A DNA stretch of 64,000 nucleotides from CAVRXQ01 sp963831155 (GCA_963831155.1 CAWHOY010000007.1:62001-126000), one strand, 5' to 3'; positions 25,490 through 33,903 are shown, numbered from the stretch's first letter. Notes: generated from the letters alone by a model not told the origin. Numbers and translations are program-made.

Positions 25490-26340
25490 TCCGCTTCGGC
25501 CACGTCGCAAATCCGTTCTCGACACCAGTCAGTCGCGCCATCGACGACGGGGCCTTCGCCGCTTCCGGCATCGAAGTCGAGGTCACGCGCCTTCGAAACG
25601 GTTCGGAGGTCGCGGAACTGCTCGACGGCGGCCGGCTCGACGCCGGTCTCGGAGGACACCTGCAGACTCTCGCGGCGGCGCTCTCCGGATCTGACCAGGC
25701 GTTCTTCTCGGCGGTCGGGTTCGAACAGGCACCAGACCACCTCCCGGTGACATTGACAGTCAGTGCCGACGGCCCGGCGAGAGGAATCGTCGACGGTGCA
25801 ACTGTCGCGATGAGTGCTCGGGCGGCGATCAGCGATTTGCAGGTGCGCATCTTCTCGGCCGCAGAGGGACTGGAGTATGAATCGCTTCGCATCGTGACGA
25901 TGCCCTTCACCGAGATGCAGGCGGCGTTCGAAAAGGGCGAGATCGATGCTGCGTCGGTGCCGGATCCGTTTGCCGCGCAGATCGAGAGCTCGGGAGTCGG
26001 AGTGATCATCGACCGTGGCACGCTCAGCAGAAAGATGCCAGCGATTGGCCGCGTGATGATCACCGGGCTCGTCTCGACAAAGCGATGGATCGAGGAGCAT
26101 CACGACCTCGCGACCCGGTTCGCTGAGGTCATCGGTCAGGTCATCGCCGCCGCTCCCCCGCCAAGAGATGGCAGCGCTGTGCGAAGTTCGCGTATGCACG
26201 AGCCGACGTTCGACACCCGACTGCGCGTCGCGGATCTGCAGCTCGCGTTCGACCTCGCCGCCGGCTATGGCGTCGTCGCAGACAGCGTTGCCGCCGAGGT
26301 GCTGATCGCACCACCTGGGTTCGAAACAAGTCGCCACTGA
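25486..26340 (+). CDS. Signal-less NMT1/SsuA-type PBP2-fold protein with non-canonical start
   Basis: A 284-residue protein that begins IRFGHVANPFSTPVSRAIDDG and continues GSEVAELLDGGRLDAGLGGHL, the layout of NMT1/SsuA-type binding proteins. No signal peptide precedes it. The conserved start is preceded by no ATG, GTG or TTG down to an in-frame stop at 25429; the only plausible start is CTG at 25486, overlapping the SDR stop (CTGA), with GGAGGA about 12 bp before. An internal ATG-type start at 25747 would remove the conserved first domain. Either a coupled rare start or a local sequence change explains this. Role: cytosolic enzyme or ligand-binding protein. Confidence 0.6.
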   Translation: MIRFGHVANPFSTPVSRAIDDGAFAASGIEVEVTRLRNGSEVAELLDGGRLDAGLGGHLQTLAAALSGSDQAFFSAVGFEQAPDHLPVTLTVSADGPARGIVDGATVAMSARAAISDLQVRIFSAAEGLEYESLRIVTMPFTEMQAAFEKGEIDAASVPDPFAAQIESSGVGVIIDRGTLSRKMPAIGRVMITGLVSTKRWIEEHHDLATRFAEVIGQVIAAAPPPRDGSAVRSSRMHEPTFDTRLRVADLQLAFDLAAGYGVVADSVAAEVLIAPPGFETSRH

Positions 26341-26353
26341 TCGCGAGGTTCTG

Positions 26354-26680
26354 ATGTCTCAGTACGTCATCATCGCCAGTCATCGACCCGACCTCTGCCC
26401 CATCTCAAACGCGACGGTGCGCGCCCGGGTCACTGCCGGCATGTCACAGCTCAAGTCCGAGCGGGCACCATCTACTGGCGTCACCTTCACGGTTGACCCG
26501 GTCCACTTGGACCCGAGCCACCGGACGATTGCATTCGTCGAAGCGCCGAACATCGAAGCCGTCACCAAGCTCGTCTCGACCATCGGACTGTCGCAGTGGA
26601 ATGAGGTCGAGGTTTGGCCGGCGACGCCGACCTTCGAACTGTTCTCGAATCTCGACGATGTTCCGCCGCTGTTCTCGTGA
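26354..26680 (+). CDS. Small conserved-looking protein, possible alpha-beta barrel
   Basis: A 108-residue protein of unknown function. The second half (RTIAFVEAPNIEAVTKLVSTIGLSQWNEVEVWP) has a strand-helix-strand pattern similar to small DUF3303/Dabb-like barrels, in which such a segment closes the barrel. The ATG at 26354 follows GCGAGG, 13 bp after the upstream stop, so it belongs to the same operon. It is followed by a GC-rich hairpin and then the flavin monooxygenase. Possible subunit or accessory for that enzyme; the family call is tentative. Confidence 0.5.
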   Translation: MSQYVIIASHRPDLCPISNATVRARVTAGMSQLKSERAPSTGVTFTVDPVHLDPSHRTIAFVEAPNIEAVTKLVSTIGLSQWNEVEVWPATPTFELFSNLDDVPPLFS

Positions 26681-26706
26681 TGGTGTTTCCAAGCGCCGTC
26701 CCAACG

Positions 26707-26727
26707 GGCGCGCGTCGATCGCGCGCC
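26707..26727. repeat. 8-bp inverted repeat upstream of the monooxygenase
   Basis: GGCGCGCG at 26707-26714 pairs exactly with CGCGCGCC at 26720-26727 around a 5-nt loop, between the small gene and the monooxygenase. There is no T-run. It may be an RNA processing or stability element within the operon. Confidence 0.4.
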
Positions 26728-26773
26728 GGTACCCGCGCGACGGGTTGACCCGACTGACCGACAAGTCGCGCTG

Positions 26774-28408
26774 ATGTCGGCAAGCAGGCCGAGCGCCAGA
26801 GTAGACTACGACGTCGTCGTCATCGGCGCCGGCTTCGCCGGGCTGTACATGGCGTACAAATCAATGCAGCTCGGCTTCACGACCATCGGCGTCGAGGCCG
26901 GCGAGGGGGTCGGCGGCACGTGGTTTTGGAACCGCTACCCAGGCGCGCGCGTCGACGTCCAGTCGGTCGAGTACTCATTCAGCTTCTCGAAACAGATCCA
27001 GCAGGAGTGGAACTGGACCGAGCTGATGGCCGCCCAGCCGGAGGTCGAGGCCTATCTCAACCATGTCGCCGATCGCCTCGACATCCGCCGGCATGTGTTG
27101 TTCTCGAGTCGTGTGACGGCGATGACATTCGACGAACGCTCGGCGACATGGGAAGTCGTCACCGATCGGAACGGGCGCTTCCGCTGCCGCTTCGTCATCG
27201 CCGCAACCGGCTGCCTCTCGGTTGCGCTCGAGCCTCAGATCCCGGGTCTGGAGACCTTCGGCGGTGACTCCCTGTACACGAGCCGCTTCCCGCCTGAGGG
27301 CTACGACTTCACTGGCAAACGGGTCGCCGTCATCGGCACCGGGTCCTCCGGGGTGCAGGTGATACCCGAGATCGGCCTGCAGGCGGAGCATCTCGCCGTC
27401 TTTCAAAGATCCGCCGCCTACACCAGGCCGGCGAACAACCGGCCCTTCGAGCCGGGCGAACTCGAAAGGATCAAGGACAGCTACGACGACCTCCGGGCCA
27501 AAGAACGCGCCTCGAACTTCGGGCTGATGCAACTCGGGTCGATGGTCGTCGAAGGAATCGAGCCGCCGATACAACGCATCCTCGACACCCCAATGCCGGA
27601 TCGAATCGCCAAGCTCGACGTTCTCGGCTGGGACGCCCTTCACGCATGGGCCGACGTGACGACGGACCTAGAAGCGAACAAGGCGGCGACCGAGCTCTAC
27701 GCGATCCAGATCTCGCGGCTCGTGCGCGATCCCGCGACGGCGCGGTCATTGATCCCCTGCTATCCGATGGGATGCAAGCGGCAAATCTTCGACATCGGGT
27801 ATTTCGACACCTTCAATCGCCCCAACGTTCGCCTCGTCGACGTCGCGGCGAACAACATCGTGGGCATCACGCCGAAGGGGATCGACACCGAAACCGAGTC
27901 GTTTGGGTTCGACGTGATCGTCTACGCGACGGGATTCGACGCGATGACGGGTGCGCTCAACCGAATCGCGATTACCGGCAAGAGAGGCGAGACGCTTTCA
28001 GCGGTTTGGAGGCAATCAGGTCCTGTCTCTTACCTCGGTCTGCAAGTCGCTGGCTTTCCCAACCTCTTCACCATCACGGGGCCCGGCAGCCCTGCGGTCG
28101 TGACGAACATGGTCGTGTCGATCGAGCAGCACGTCGAATGGATCGCTTCGTGCTTGGACCATCTGAGCCGGAACGACTATTCGACGATCGAAGCCGACCC
28201 CACGGCCCAGGACCGATGGGGCGACCATGTCCGTTCGCTCTCGGAGGGCCTGATCAGGACGGCACCGACGTGCAACTCCTGGTACCTCGGCTCGAACGTC
28301 CCGGGTAAAAAGCGCGTCTACATGCCCTATGCGGGGGGCCACGCGCGGTATCGGAAGGAGTGCGATGAAATCGCGGAGTCGAAGTACGAAGGATTCATCC
28401 TGAGCTAG
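26774..28408 (+). CDS. FAD-dependent Baeyer-Villiger-type monooxygenase
   Basis: A 544-residue class B flavoprotein monooxygenase. The FAD site is GAGFAGLY near residue 18, followed by GVGGTWFWNRYPGARVDVQS, a block diagnostic of cyclohexanone/phenylacetone monooxygenase relatives. The NADPH site is VIGTGSSGVQ. The BVMO fingerprint FxGxxxHxxxWP is altered to FGGDSLYTSRFP (His to Tyr, Trp to Phe). Late blocks are ATGFDAMTGAL and ITGPGSPAVVTNM. It probably inserts oxygen next to a ketone, or acts as an N- or S-oxygenase. It is the last gene of the operon that starts at 23940 and converges on the cyclic amidohydrolase gene. Confidence 0.86.
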   Translation: MSASRPSARVDYDVVVIGAGFAGLYMAYKSMQLGFTTIGVEAGEGVGGTWFWNRYPGARVDVQSVEYSFSFSKQIQQEWNWTELMAAQPEVEAYLNHVADRLDIRRHVLFSSRVTAMTFDERSATWEVVTDRNGRFRCRFVIAATGCLSVALEPQIPGLETFGGDSLYTSRFPPEGYDFTGKRVAVIGTGSSGVQVIPEIGLQAEHLAVFQRSAAYTRPANNRPFEPGELERIKDSYDDLRAKERASNFGLMQLGSMVVEGIEPPIQRILDTPMPDRIAKLDVLGWDALHAWADVTTDLEANKAATELYAIQISRLVRDPATARSLIPCYPMGCKRQIFDIGYFDTFNRPNVRLVDVAANNIVGITPKGIDTETESFGFDVIVYATGFDAMTGALNRIAITGKRGETLSAVWRQSGPVSYLGLQVAGFPNLFTITGPGSPAVVTNMVVSIEQHVEWIASCLDHLSRNDYSTIEADPTAQDRWGDHVRSLSEGLIRTAPTCNSWYLGSNVPGKKRVYMPYAGGHARYRKECDEIAESKYEGFILS

Positions 28409-28451
28409 TCGCAAGACTGCTCAGTACTGCGGCTCACAGCGCCCAGATTCC

Positions 28452-29861
28452 CTACGCGCCGACGAGGGATCTCGACTCGGCGACGAGATCGATGGCGCTC
28501 GAGGGTGGACGGCGCAGGTACTCGCCGAAACCCTCTTTGCCGACGATCTCGCCGTCTTTCATCACCGTTTGGCCGCGGACGAGCGTCTGCACCGACCATC
28601 CCTTCAGCCGTTCTCCTTCCCAAGGCGAGAAATCAGCCCGGGACTGCAGGTAGCCGGCGTCAACGACCATCTCCTTGTCGAGATCGACGATGGCGAGGTC
28701 GGCGTCACTTCCGACCTCGATCGCCCCTTTGCGCGGGTAGAGGTTGAAGATTCGCGCCGTGTTGTACGAGGAGATCTCGGCGATCCGCTGCAGACTGACC
28801 CCGCGGCGGTGGTAGCCCTCGGTGAGCAGCACCGAGAGCATCGTCCCGACCCCTGGGAAGGCGGATCCCGCCTTCCACACTCCTCCTTCTTTGTCCGCCC
28901 GGAAGCGAGCCGAATGGTCGCACCCGACCGTGTCGACCTGACCGGCCTCGACCGCCGCCCACATTGCGTCGACGTCCTTCGCCTTGCGGACCGGAGGGTT
29001 GACCTTCGCAAGCAGCCCGCATGGCGAGTCGATCGTGAGCGAGAGGTAGTGCGGGGTCGTCTCGATAAAGACCGGCGTCTCGTTGCTGCGAATGCTCGCG
29101 AATTCTCGCGCCGACTCCTCGCAGCTCATATGGACGAAGTACACAGGACAACGCGTTGTCCTCGACATGAACGCCGCGGTCATCATCGCCGTCGCTTCTG
29201 CCACTGGCGGACGCGCCGCATAGTGCGCCTTTAAGCCGTCGAGTCCTTGTTTTTTGACTTCCTCCTCGGCACGCCAGATCATCTCGATGTCCTCGGTATG
29301 GACGTTGACGATCGCGCCGGGGATACCCGCGATCGTCTCGAGCAGCTCGTAGAACAGCCCGTCGTCGGTGGTTCCAACGCCGCGCGCTGTCCCCTCGTTG
29401 CCCTTGTAACTCATGAAGAGCTTGAACGACGAGATGCCGAGATCATTGATGTAATGCGGGATCTTGGCGATGTGCTCCGAGGAGAAGATCCCGAGGTGAA
29501 TCCCCATGTCGACGTAGGCGAGGCGGTCGATGTGGTCGAGGAACTCGTCGTAGTCGGCCTTGTAGGAGCCCGGCTTCAAGATGTAGTTGAGAATCGAGGT
29601 TGCCCCCCCGATGGCGGCCGATCGGGTCTCGCTGCTGACGTCGGAGAGCGGCTGGCCGACGAAGCCGATGTGCATGTGCGGATCGATGAGTCCGGGGAAG
29701 ATAAAACGACCTTTCGCATCGATGTCCACGTCGGCACTGACGGACTCGTCCGGTTCTAACAGCGCGGCGATCTTGCCCTCACGGATGGCGATGTTGATCT
29801 TGCGCAATCCGTGGGCCGGGATGACCGCCGTGCCGCTCCTGATCACTGTGTCGAAACTCAT
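28452..29861 (-). CDS. Dihydropyrimidinase/hydantoinase/allantoinase-type cyclic amidohydrolase
   Basis: A 469-residue binuclear-metal amidohydrolase. All expected ligands are visible: H62 and H64 (PGLIDPHMH), carboxylated K147 (FKLFMSYKG), H188 (VNVHTED), H244 (FVHMSCEES) and D315 (GCDHSAR). The family opens cyclic amides such as hydantoins, dihydropyrimidines or allantoin. The ATG at 29861 is preceded by AAAGGCGA. It lies last in a minus-strand operon: cupin 3, PBP2-like protein, this enzyme. With three cysteine hydrolases and two amidases nearby, it argues for a cyclic imide or ureide somewhere in the pathway. Substrate not assignable. Confidence 0.87.
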   Translation of the reverse strand: MSFDTVIRSGTAVIPAHGLRKINIAIREGKIAALLEPDESVSADVDIDAKGRFIFPGLIDPHMHIGFVGQPLSDVSSETRSAAIGGATSILNYILKPGSYKADYDEFLDHIDRLAYVDMGIHLGIFSSEHIAKIPHYINDLGISSFKLFMSYKGNEGTARGVGTTDDGLFYELLETIAGIPGAIVNVHTEDIEMIWRAEEEVKKQGLDGLKAHYAARPPVAEATAMMTAAFMSRTTRCPVYFVHMSCEESAREFASIRSNETPVFIETTPHYLSLTIDSPCGLLAKVNPPVRKAKDVDAMWAAVEAGQVDTVGCDHSARFRADKEGGVWKAGSAFPGVGTMLSVLLTEGYHRRGVSLQRIAEISSYNTARIFNLYPRKGAIEVGSDADLAIVDLDKEMVVDAGYLQSRADFSPWEGERLKGWSVQTLVRGQTVMKDGEIVGKEGFGEYLRRPPSSAIDLVAESRSLVGA

Positions 29862-29942
29862 CGCGCTCGTTCGCCTTTCTCTGTCGATCGTCAGAACAAC
29901 AGCCGAGCCCGCGACGCTCGGCGGTACCGCCCGTTCTGGTCC

Positions 29943-30992
29943 TCAATAGCCGTACTTGGCGGCGACTTTCTTCGCCCGGTCGCGATCGCCCTTCAGCTCC
30001 GCACGCCCCGAAAGCTCCGCGTAGGCGTCCTTTGCCATGTCGAGTTGGGAGATCTTGCTCGGCTCGACGTAATCGTCGATCGCCCCGATAGCGACCGCCT
30101 CTTTCAGGTACCCCTCGAGACCGGTCGGCAGCCCGTCGATCGGGAAGGGCATCATCTCGGCCTGCACCGCCGATCCGAACTGCGCCATGCGGACGCGCTC
30201 GTCGGGATCGGGGCTCCGCCTCCGCAGGCGCGCCTCGATCGCCGCGGTGAGTTCGATGTTGTCGGGCTGACGGCGGATGAACCAGTACGCCCGGATCATC
30301 CCCTTGATGAACGCTGTGAGGTCATCGGGCCGCTCATCGATCGCCTTCTCGGTAGCTGCGATCACACGGTCGGGGCGACCGTCTGGGTAGTGCGCGCCGA
30401 CATCGAAGATCTGCACGTACCCCTCGTCGAGCAACCCGGGGAGATCGAGACTGTCGACGAACGACGCGTCGGCGCGCCCCTCTCGCAGCGCGAACGGTCC
30501 CCGCCGTGTGTCGATGCCCGTCACCCACTCGATGTCGTTTTGCGGATCGATTCCTTCTTGAATAAGCCAGTACGTGAGCATCGTCACGAGAATGTCGTCG
30601 GGATCGATAATGCCGACTCGCTTGCCGACGAGATCCCTTAGCGTCGACACGCCGGAACGGCCGACGACGTAGAAGGCCATTTGGTTGCGCCACCCGGCGA
30701 TGACCCGTAGCCCCTTTCCTTGTTGCTGGAGGAAGGCGACGGTCGAGGGCTTGACGTCCATCGTCACGTCGATCCCGCGTTCTTTCATCGTCTGCCAAAG
30801 CGTCTGCTTCTCGAACATGAACGGCGCGTGGCTGTCGGGGACGATCTCGTAGGTCTCAAGACCGTCTTCGTCGCGGAGTCCCTCGTCGTAGAAGTAGTTG
30901 AGCTCGTCGGCGATCGTCGGAGGGACGAGGTGCAACACGTGATAACAGGATGGGCCGATGCGAAGCGGGCGGCGGCTGCGACCGCGGGTCAC
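29943..30992 (-). CDS. Signal-less NMT1/4,5-DHP-decarboxylase-like PBP2-fold protein
   Basis: A 349-residue protein starting at GTG 30992, overlapping the cupin 3 stop (GTGA). Segments PDSHAPFMFEKQTLWQTMKERGIDV, VSTLRDLVGKRVGIIDPDDILVTM and LREGRADASFVDSLDLPGLL are the landmarks of the 4,5-dihydroxyphthalate decarboxylase/NMT1 group. The N-terminus (VTRGRSRRPLRIGPS) is basic and not a signal peptide, and no permease or ATPase gene adjoins it. It may be an enzyme, or a binding protein used inside the cell. Same broad family as the genes at 1-226 and 25486-26340. Confidence 0.7.
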   Translation of the reverse strand: MTRGRSRRPLRIGPSCYHVLHLVPPTIADELNYFYDEGLRDEDGLETYEIVPDSHAPFMFEKQTLWQTMKERGIDVTMDVKPSTVAFLQQQGKGLRVIAGWRNQMAFYVVGRSGVSTLRDLVGKRVGIIDPDDILVTMLTYWLIQEGIDPQNDIEWVTGIDTRRGPFALREGRADASFVDSLDLPGLLDEGYVQIFDVGAHYPDGRPDRVIAATEKAIDERPDDLTAFIKGMIRAYWFIRRQPDNIELTAAIEARLRRRSPDPDERVRMAQFGSAVQAEMMPFPIDGLPTGLEGYLKEAVAIGAIDDYVEPSKISQLDMAKDAYAELSGRAELKGDRDRAKKVAAKYGY

Positions 30993-31396
30993 GCGCTCTG
31001 GACCTTCTTGATGTTGGCGCTGAACGCTTCGATCGTGTCCGCCGCTTCCTTCGCCGGATTGAACTCGATGTTCTCGAAGTCCTCGATCGCGTACAGCTTG
31101 TGGCCCGGGGGCGCGTAGTAGAGGTCGCCGCCGTTGATCGTGACCTCCCGACCGTCCGCCATCCGCAACAGCGCCTTTCCCTTCACGAGGTAACCCCAGT
31201 GCGGGCACTGGCAGAGGTCCTCAGGGAGCCCCTCCCACGCCGCGTCGCCGCCGGGGGGGAATCCGCCCGGGACGCGTTCGAAGGCCATCGCGTACCCCTC
31301 CCACTGTGCCCATTGCGCCTGATAGGCACCCATGCTGACGACGGGAAGATCGTCCTTGGCGATGGTCAGACCGTCCGGCGAATAGAGCTCGGCCAT
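30989..31396 (-). CDS. CQCPH-type small cupin 3
   Basis: A 135-residue member of the four-gene cupin set. It begins MAELYSPDGLTIAKDDLPVV and carries LCQCPHWGYLVKGKALLRMADG, GDLYYAPPGHKLYAIEDFENIEFNP. The ATG at 31396 has GAGGAG about 9 bp upstream. It leads a minus-strand operon with the PBP2-like protein and the cyclic amidohydrolase, and is divergent from the aldehyde dehydrogenase across operator site 8. This is the best-conserved copy of the set. Function unknown. Confidence 0.75.
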   Translation of the reverse strand: MAELYSPDGLTIAKDDLPVVSMGAYQAQWAQWEGYAMAFERVPGGFPPGGDAAWEGLPEDLCQCPHWGYLVKGKALLRMADGREVTINGGDLYYAPPGHKLYAIEDFENIEFNPAKEAADTIEAFSANIKKVQSA

Positions 31397-31449
31397 TTTC
31401 GACGACTCCTCTACTGTTCTGGGCGCCAGGGCCACCGGTGGCGCGATTC

Positions 31450-31464
31450 GTATGTAGCATACTA
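31450..31464. promoter_or_regulatory. Cluster operator motif, site 8 (best palindrome)
   Basis: GTATGTAGCATACTA lies between cupin 3 (start 31396) and the aldehyde dehydrogenase (start 31538). Its first 13 bases are a perfect inverted repeat: GTATG, TAG spacer, CATAC. This is the cleanest copy and was used as the reference for the other sites. Confidence 0.65.
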
Positions 31465-31537
31465 GGCGAGCTTTGGAGCGAGAAAATCCAGGCCACAAGC
31501 GGCAAACAGCGTTGCCGAGGCCCTGCGAGGGGGAGTC

Positions 31538-33061
31538 ATGACCACCACCGCCACATCCTTCGCCCAGGACTTCGTCGCCGGTCAGTCCTTCAAGATGCTG
31601 ATCGGCGGGAGGTTCATCGGTGTCGATGAGCACCACGGTGCCGTCTTCGAAACGGTCGACCCGTCGACGGGGCTCACCCTCGCCGAGGTTCCCGATGCCG
31701 ACGGAAGCGATGTCGGGCTCGCCGTCGAGGCCGCGCGCGGGGCGCAAGCGGCGTGGGAAAAGCTCGGCCTCGAGGGTCGCTCCGAGTGCTTTGCGCGCTT
31801 TTCGGCACTCCTCAAACAGAACCGCGAGCGCATCGCCATGCTCGATGCTGTCGACTGCGGCAATCCGATCCGCGCAATGCGCGTCGACGTCGACCTCTGT
31901 CAGGAGTACCTGCGCGCCTATCCGCCCATGGCGTGGGGACTGCACGGACGGGTGCACGAGATGAACCGCGGCGGTCTCCACTACACGATCTCCCGCCCGT
32001 ACGGAGTGACCGGGCGGATCCTCGCCTTCAATCACCCACTACTCTTCGCCGTGTCGCGGGCGCTGCCAGCGCTCATCGTCGGCAACACGCTTGTCATGAA
32101 GCCGGCGCCGCAGACACCGCTTTCGGCGCTCGCGCTCGGCGAGCTCTTCGCCGAAGCCTTTCCCCCCGGCGTCGTCAACATCTTGAGCGGCGGCGCTCCG
32201 GCCGGCGAGGCGATCGTCCGCCACCCGGAGGTGAAGCGGATCTCGTTCACCGGCAGCGTCCGAACCGGTCTCGCCATCCAGCGCACGGCCGCCGACAGCG
32301 GGCACGTGAAGCACGTCTCGCTCGAGCTCGGCGGGAAGAACGCGATGGTCATCTTCCCTGACGTCGACGTCGAGGCGGCCGTCGAGGGCGCGGTGTTCGG
32401 CATGAACCTTGGCGTGTGCCAGGGCCAATCTTGTGGTTCAAATTCGCGCGTCCTTGTCCATAAGAAGATCCACGACGAGTTCGTTGAGGCGCTCGGGGCG
32501 CGTCTCGATCGCTTCCGCGTCGCGACCGCGTACGACGAGGCCTCGGAGATGGGGCCGCTCGTCACTCGGGCTCACCTCGAACGGGTGGCTGGATACGTCG
32601 CCAAGGGCAACGAGGAAGGCGCGCGCCTCGTCACGGGCGGCGGACGGCCTGAGGAGGTGCCGGATGGGGGCTATTTCATGCGCCCGGCTGCTTTCGATCG
32701 TGTCGAACAGTCGATGACGATCGCTCGCGAGGAGATCTTCGGTCCGGTGGTGAGCGTTCTCGACTGGGACGACTTCGATCAGATGGTCGCCACCGCCAAC
32801 GCCGTCGACCTCGGCCTCACCGCGAGTATTTGGACGAACGACTTGAACCTCGCCCAAAAGTCGGCGGAGCTCCTCGATGCCGGCTACGTGTGGATCAACG
32901 ACAGCACGGTCCACTACGTGGGTACGCCGTTCGGAGGCACAAAAGACAGTGGAACAGGGCGCGAGGAATCCGAAGAGGAGTTACTCAGCTTCTTAGAGCA
33001 GAAAGCGGTACACACAAAACTCGCTTCGCCCGGTATCGCAATGGAAAGGCACGGCTGGTAG
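31538..33061 (+). CDS. NAD(P)-dependent aldehyde dehydrogenase
   Basis: A 507-residue aldehyde dehydrogenase with N166 (AFNHP), E263 (LELGGKN) and nucleophile C299 (CQGQSCGSN), plus REEIFGPVVSV and PFGGTKDSGTGREE near the end. The substrate is unknown. In this cluster an aromatic aldehyde made by the HCHL-like lyase is a reasonable guess. It lies downstream of operator site 8 with GAGGGGGA before the ATG. The TauE-like permease follows after 74 bp. Confidence 0.9.
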   Translation: MTTTATSFAQDFVAGQSFKMLIGGRFIGVDEHHGAVFETVDPSTGLTLAEVPDADGSDVGLAVEAARGAQAAWEKLGLEGRSECFARFSALLKQNRERIAMLDAVDCGNPIRAMRVDVDLCQEYLRAYPPMAWGLHGRVHEMNRGGLHYTISRPYGVTGRILAFNHPLLFAVSRALPALIVGNTLVMKPAPQTPLSALALGELFAEAFPPGVVNILSGGAPAGEAIVRHPEVKRISFTGSVRTGLAIQRTAADSGHVKHVSLELGGKNAMVIFPDVDVEAAVEGAVFGMNLGVCQGQSCGSNSRVLVHKKIHDEFVEALGARLDRFRVATAYDEASEMGPLVTRAHLERVAGYVAKGNEEGARLVTGGGRPEEVPDGGYFMRPAAFDRVEQSMTIAREEIFGPVVSVLDWDDFDQMVATANAVDLGLTASIWTNDLNLAQKSAELLDAGYVWINDSTVHYVGTPFGGTKDSGTGREESEEELLSFLEQKAVHTKLASPGIAMERHGW

Positions 33062-33135
33062 CAACGGATTAGGCCGGCACGGCTTCGCGTTCTCAATCGT
33101 TCGATCGCCACGATGGGGGCGCTCCGATCCTCTCG

Positions 33136-33903
33136 GTGCAGCGTCAGGTGGTGACGCTCCTCGAGCTCGTCGTGCTCGTCGGCGCGCTCTCCTTTGTTTC
33201 GGGGATGCTCGGCATCGGCTCCGCGTTGGTCGTCGCGCCCGTTCTCGCCCTCTTCGGCTATGCACTGAAAGACGTCGTTCAGCCCTGGGCGCTCCTGCTC
33301 AACGCCACGACATCGTTGAGCGCCAGCATCAGCTTCATCCGGGCCCGGATGGTCGATTACCGCACGGTGGTGCCAGTCGCCGTTATCTGCACGCTCGGAG
33401 CTCCACTCGGAGTGCTCATCGCCGATCGCGCTTCGACAACCCTCATCTGGTGGCTGTACATCGCCGCACTCTTCTTCGTCGCAATCCGGATGCTCGCCCC
33501 GCAAGGACAACGAAGCGAATCCGTCGCAAAGATCCCGCGAAGGGCACGGCGAGCGACCGACATCGCCTCCGTCCCGATCAGCGTCTTCTCCGGTTTCCTC
33601 GGAGTCGGCCCGGGGTTCCTGCTCGTTCCAATGATGATGGCAGTCGGACTTTCGGCTCGCCTCGCGGCGGCGACCAACTCGCTCGCCGTCGTCGTGCCAT
33701 CGTTCGCTGCGTTCGGCACCCACCTCGGAACGGCGCGGCTCGATTGGACGACCGTGATCGCGACCTGCGCGGTCGGTGTCGTGACGAGCATCGCCGGGGC
33801 GTCGTTCACTGTCAGCAAAGTGCGTTCCCGGCCATTGGCGGTGGTATTCGCATTCGTGATGATCGGGCTAGCAATCGAAAGAGCGGTCGTCCTTTTGCGC
33901 TGA
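33136..33903 (+). CDS. TauE/SafE-family membrane exporter
   Basis: A 255-residue integral membrane protein of the TauE/SafE (DUF81) type. It shows the internal repeat GMLGIGSALVVAPVLALFG near residue 23 and GFLGVGPGFLLVPMMMAVG near residue 155, and about seven to eight hydrophobic segments. The family exports sulfite, sulfoacetate or small organic acids. The GTG at 33136 follows the aldehyde dehydrogenase by 74 bp on the same strand. It may remove an anionic end product or by-product; sulfur chemistry is not otherwise evident in the cluster. Confidence 0.82.
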   Translation: MQRQVVTLLELVVLVGALSFVSGMLGIGSALVVAPVLALFGYALKDVVQPWALLLNATTSLSASISFIRARMVDYRTVVPVAVICTLGAPLGVLIADRASTTLIWWLYIAALFFVAIRMLAPQGQRSESVAKIPRRARRATDIASVPISVFSGFLGVGPGFLLVPMMMAVGLSARLAAATNSLAVVVPSFAAFGTHLGTARLDWTTVIATCAVGVVTSIAGASFTVSKVRSRPLAVVFAFVMIGLAIERAVVLLR

